The notes under the pieces: generated by a model
Told to the model about the DNA's origin: nothing
Seen by the model: only the letters and a program-made list of their open reading frames with translations
Databases searched by the model: none
From: Candidatus Eiseniibacteriota bacterium
Lineage (GTDB): Bacteria; Orphanbacterota; Orphanbacteria; Orphanbacterales; Orphanbacteraceae
Length of the DNA stretch: 64,000 nt
Direction of reading: 5' to 3'
Assembly: GCA_024276995.1 (NCBI GenBank)
Contig: JAJRWB010000031.1
Span: 1 to 64,000, forward strand
Made by a program: the position numbers and the translations under genes
Part shown: positions 61,213-64,000 of the stretch, one piece after another
Numbering within the stretch: the stretch's first letter is position 1
Layout of the letters: each line of letters begins with the position of its first letter

Positions 61213-62424
61213 TCACGGGGCCCGCCGTTCGAGCAAGGCTTCCTCTTCGAAGAGAAGTTTCAAAATCCTTTCACGAAAAACCGACCGGTCGAAGCGCTTC
61301 GCGTTCTCCCTCAGATATGCCGGATCGAAGTCGATTCGTGCAGCCCGTTCCACGGCGTTGCAGATAGCATCCGGGTCGGAACGATCGAAGAAGAGGCCGG
61401 TTCCTTCGCCCTGGTGTTCGCCGGCATCGACTACCGTCTCGAGCGCCCCGCCGGCGCGAAGGGCGATCACGGGACATCCCGCCGCCTGCGCCTCGAGGGG
61501 AACGATGCCGAAATCCTCCTCGCCGGGAAAGATGAGCGCCCTGGCTTCCTCGTAGAGGCGGGCCACGCCGGAATCGTCCACCCATCCCCGAAACTCGATG
61601 TTCGGCCCGGCGATCGATTCGAGATGGGACCGCTCCACGCCGCGGCCCACGATGACGAGCCGTTCGCCGAGGCGGTTGAACGCGAGGACGGCGCTTTCGA
61701 CGCGCTTGTACGGAACGAGGGCGGTGACCATGAGGTAGTAGTCGCGCCGCACCCGGTCGCAGCGAAACCGGGAGAGATCGACGGGAGGATAGATCACCTC
61801 GGAGTGCCTCCCGTAGATCTCCTCGATCCGGCCGGCGACGTTCCGCGAGTTCGCGATGTAGCGATCCACCCTTCCCGCGGTGCGCCGGTCCCACCGGCGA
61901 AGGAGCGCCGCCACCGGGGGCATGAACATCTTCACCGCCCGACCGCTGCGACGATGATTGAAGTATTCATCATAAAATTTCCATACGTAACGCATGGGGG
62001 TATGGCAGTAGCACACATGCCGCGCTTTCGATCGGGGAATCGCCCCCTTGGCGACGCAGTGGCTCGTGGATAGAACGAAATCGAAGGTCGATAGATCGAA
62101 CCGTTCGACCGCCGCCGGAAAAAGGGGGAGATAGCGCTGGTGAAGGCGGTGCGCGCCGGGAAGGCGATCGATGAAGGATGTGCGGATCTCCATCGCCTCG
62201 ATGCGCCGTGAGAGCCGCCCGGGAATATGAACGAGGGTGTGCACCACGGCGCGGGGAAGAAGCTCGCAGAGAAGGTCGAGCACCCACTCCCCCCCCCGCA
62301 TCCCCGTGAGCCAATCATGAACGATCGCCACGTTCGCCCCGGCGAAGGGGAGAGAACCTTCCGCCGTCCGATCACGCGCGCCGGGCGCGCCCTCAGCGGC
62401 ACTCCCCTCACTCACCGAGCACAT
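61213..62424 (-). CDS. GT4-family glycosyltransferase
   Basis: A 403-aa cytosolic glycosyltransferase of GT-B fold. N-terminal Rossmann half with V-A-I-V-H-D-W-L-T-G-M-R-G-G-E-W-V, C-terminal half with Y-L-M-V-T-A-L-V-P-Y-K-R-V and the nucleotide-sugar site F-P-G-E-E-D-F-G-I-V-P-L-E-A-Q-A (E-x7-E motif). It adds a sugar during surface polysaccharide assembly; the sugar is unknown. Its start overlaps the end of the upstream glycosyltransferase by 17 bases, indicating tight coupling. Confidence 0.9.
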   Translation of the reverse strand: MCSVSEGSAAEGAPGARDRTAEGSLPFAGANVAIVHDWLTGMRGGEWVLDLLCELLPRAVVHTLVHIPGRLSRRIEAMEIRTSFIDRLPGAHRLHQRYLPLFPAAVERFDLSTFDFVLSTSHCVAKGAIPRSKARHVCYCHTPMRYVWKFYDEYFNHRRSGRAVKMFMPPVAALLRRWDRRTAGRVDRYIANSRNVAGRIEEIYGRHSEVIYPPVDLSRFRCDRVRRDYYLMVTALVPYKRVESAVLAFNRLGERLVIVGRGVERSHLESIAGPNIEFRGWVDDSGVARLYEEARALIFPGEEDFGIVPLEAQAAGCPVIALRAGGALETVVDAGEHQGEGTGLFFDRSDPDAICNAVERAARIDFDPAYLRENAKRFDRSVFRERILKLLFEEEALLERRAP

Positions 62425-64000
62425 CCCTGTACGTCCTTAGGGTCAACCGCGCCGTTTCACTCCACCGGAAACTCGCAGCGCGGGCGAGTCCCTCCCGTAC
62501 ATGGCGGGCACGCAGATCGCTGTCTTCCAGGAGAGAGAGGATTCCCAGGGCGAACGGCTCCTCTCCACCCGGTTCGACCCGCACTCCCGCCTCGCCGATC
62601 ACTTCGTTGAGCGACGGCGTGTCGGAAACCACGACCGGTACGCCGCACGCCATCGACTCGAGAGGGGGAAGACCGAATCCCTCATATAATGAGGGGAAAG
62701 CGAACAGCGTCGCACCGCTGTAGAGCGCCGGAAGGTCTCCATCGGCGACGTATCCGGGAAAGTGAACCAACCCTTCGAGGCCGAGCCGTTCCACCGCCGC
62801 CGGAAGCTCGGGCCGGCTCCCGGGCTGCGCCCCGGCGAGCACGAGACTTCCGCCGAACCCCCGGCGTCGCACGGAGTGAAACGCCTTGACGAGGCGGAGA
62901 AGATTCTTGTGGGGGAGGAAATTACCCACACAAAGAATGTATTCGCCCGATACGCCGAATCGCCTCTCCACCGCTTCACGCGCCTCGCCGCCATCGATCG
63001 GACGAAAGCGGCTCTCCACCGCGTCGTAGATCACCACGATCTTTTCCGGCGAAACGCCCAGTTCCCTCACAATATCGTCCTTCGAGGCGCGCGACACCGT
63101 AATCACCCGCTCGGCGCTCCTCGTGGCGGCGAACATCATCGTTCTCGCATACGCCTGTGCGGCGCGCGAAGGCGGGTAGAAAAGATGGATCAGGTCGTGA
63201 ATCGTCACCACCGCGGGACAGGGACGGAACACGGGAAGCACATAGTGGGGAGAGTGGAAGAGATCGATGCCGCACCGCTTCATCTGCCGGGGAAGAGAGA
63301 TCAGTTCCCGCACCGAGTACTTCGGGGACCGGTTTACAACGGGCGTAAAGTTGTCTCCCGGCACCGGGAGGTCGGCGGTATGCTGGAAGGTGACGTACTC
63401 GCGATCGGGATCGATAAGGGCGAGTTCCCTCACCAGGTTCCGGATATACCTGCCGATGCCGTAGTCGTGGATCTTCCGGATATCGATGCCGATCTTCTCC
63501 CGAACCGTGCCGCGAACCGGTCTTCGCGGTCTGTTCGCGCTGTCTCTCACGAGATCGGAAAGATGTTCGATCCGCGCTTCCCACGTGTTCTTTCTCGCCA
63601 CGCCGATCGCGTCGTTCCGGGGGGTCGCGGGCGAGTTCACGGCGTCTTCGATGGCCGCGACGAAAGAATCGTAGTCGGGTGCCATACGGCAGAACTCCTT
63701 GAACTCGAGCACCGACGGGAGGTTCACCACCACGATCGGCTTGCCGGTGGCCATATACTCGTGGAATTTCATCGGAAATACATTTACGGTCGTATCATTC
63801 AGGGCGAACGGAATCATACAGACGTCGAACCCCTTCAAGTACCCGGGAAGATCCCTGTATTTTCGACCTCCCAGGAAATGAACATTCTCGAGGCGGGAGA
63901 GTTCCTCCACCTCCTCCCCCTTCTCCCCCGGCCACACGGGACCGATGAGGGCGAGGCTCCAGTCCGGCCGTGCCCGCGCGACGTGCATGAGAAGGCGAAA
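62408..64000 (-). CDS. glycosyltransferase with two GT-B-type units, 5' end outside the window
   Basis: Partial: the frame remains open to the window edge. The first 170 visible residues are the C-terminal half of one GT4-like unit (L-I-G-P-V-W, F-P-M-K-F-H-E-Y-M-A-T-G-K-P-I-V-V). After a basic linker a complete second GT4 begins (I-G-I-D-I-R-K-I-H-D-Y-G-I-G-R-Y) and ends with F-P-S-L-Y-E-G-F-G-L-P-P-L-E-S-M-A. A fusion of two transferases could add two sugars in sequence. It overlaps the next gene by 17 bases. Confidence 0.85.
   Translation of the reverse strand, partial: FRLLMHVARARPDWSLALIGPVWPGEKGEEVEELSRLENVHFLGGRKYRDLPGYLKGFDVCMIPFALNDTTVNVFPMKFHEYMATGKPIVVVNLPSVLEFKEFCRMAPDYDSFVAAIEDAVNSPATPRNDAIGVARKNTWEARIEHLSDLVRDSANRPRRPVRGTVREKIGIDIRKIHDYGIGRYIRNLVRELALIDPDREYVTFQHTADLPVPGDNFTPVVNRSPKYSVRELISLPRQMKRCGIDLFHSPHYVLPVFRPCPAVVTIHDLIHLFYPPSRAAQAYARTMMFAATRSAERVITVSRASKDDIVRELGVSPEKIVVIYDAVESRFRPIDGGEAREAVERRFGVSGEYILCVGNFLPHKNLLRLVKAFHSVRRRGFGGSLVLAGAQPGSRPELPAAVERLGLEGLVHFPGYVADGDLPALYSGATLFAFPSLYEGFGLPPLESMACGVPVVVSDTPSLNEVIGEAGVRVEPGGEEPFALGILSLLEDSDLRARHVREGLARAASFRWSETARLTLRTYRDVLGE

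Overview
The window is GC-rich bacterial DNA with dense coding, mostly on the minus strand. It looks like a Gram-negative-type (diderm) organism. I see lipoprotein signals, an RlpA-like protein, SPOR-domain and parvulin-type envelope proteins and a CysQ-type phosphatase, and no sporulation genes other than the widespread spoVG. The gene set and the gene order ispE-spoVG-tRNA-prs-rplY-pth-hppA-rpsF-ssb-rpsR-DUF2232-rplI suggest an uncultured lineage around the FCB superphylum (Krumholzibacteriota/Eisenbacteria-like). That placement is inference only. Two clean single-base frameshifts and one in-frame stop fit either a metagenome-style assembly or genuine gene decay.

Layout. 1-8.5 kb holds small conserved genes, EttA, a PD40 lipoprotein, SixA, threonine dehydratase, CysQ, a THUMP RNA methyltransferase and a major-royal-jelly-family lipoprotein. 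8.5-16.2 kb holds a tricorn-like protease, arginase, an EEP-family hydrolase, RlpA, a haem-binding protein and an M29 aminopeptidase. 16.2-22.9 kb is a DNA-damage mutagenesis region: a frameshifted error-prone DnaE2, a membrane protein, a DUF302 protein, Pol IV (dinB) and an 84-aa partner. Three promoters here share one operator in the same position. 22.6-23.75 kb is a less GC-rich stretch with one secreted orphan and the tail of an IS3-type transposase. 23.7-32.5 kb holds NAD synthetase, a sulfatase-superfamily gene broken by an amber codon and probably leaderless, a MarR regulator with a cysteine cluster, a LysR/SLC13 divergent pair and an unusual sensor protein.

30.8-43 kb is one long minus-strand cluster: beta-decarboxylating dehydrogenase, PP-loop sulfurtransferase-like protein, dcd, frameshifted selA, a ParA-like/SPOR membrane fusion, smc, ftsY and the sensor. 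43-47 kb has a second sulfatase-like lipoprotein with a tetratricopeptide-like tail, divergent from a two-copy amidase. 47-56 kb is a translation and nucleotide operon driven by a near-consensus promoter before prs. 56.3-59.5 kb has tRNA-Gln, spoVG, ispE, a UbiA-type prenyl-phosphate transferase, uridine kinase and an SMR-like protein. 59.6-64 kb begins a surface polysaccharide locus: an initiating sugar-phosphate transferase, a GT4 enzyme and a two-domain glycosyltransferase running off the edge.

I see no rRNA, CRISPR array, prophage or complete insertion sequence.
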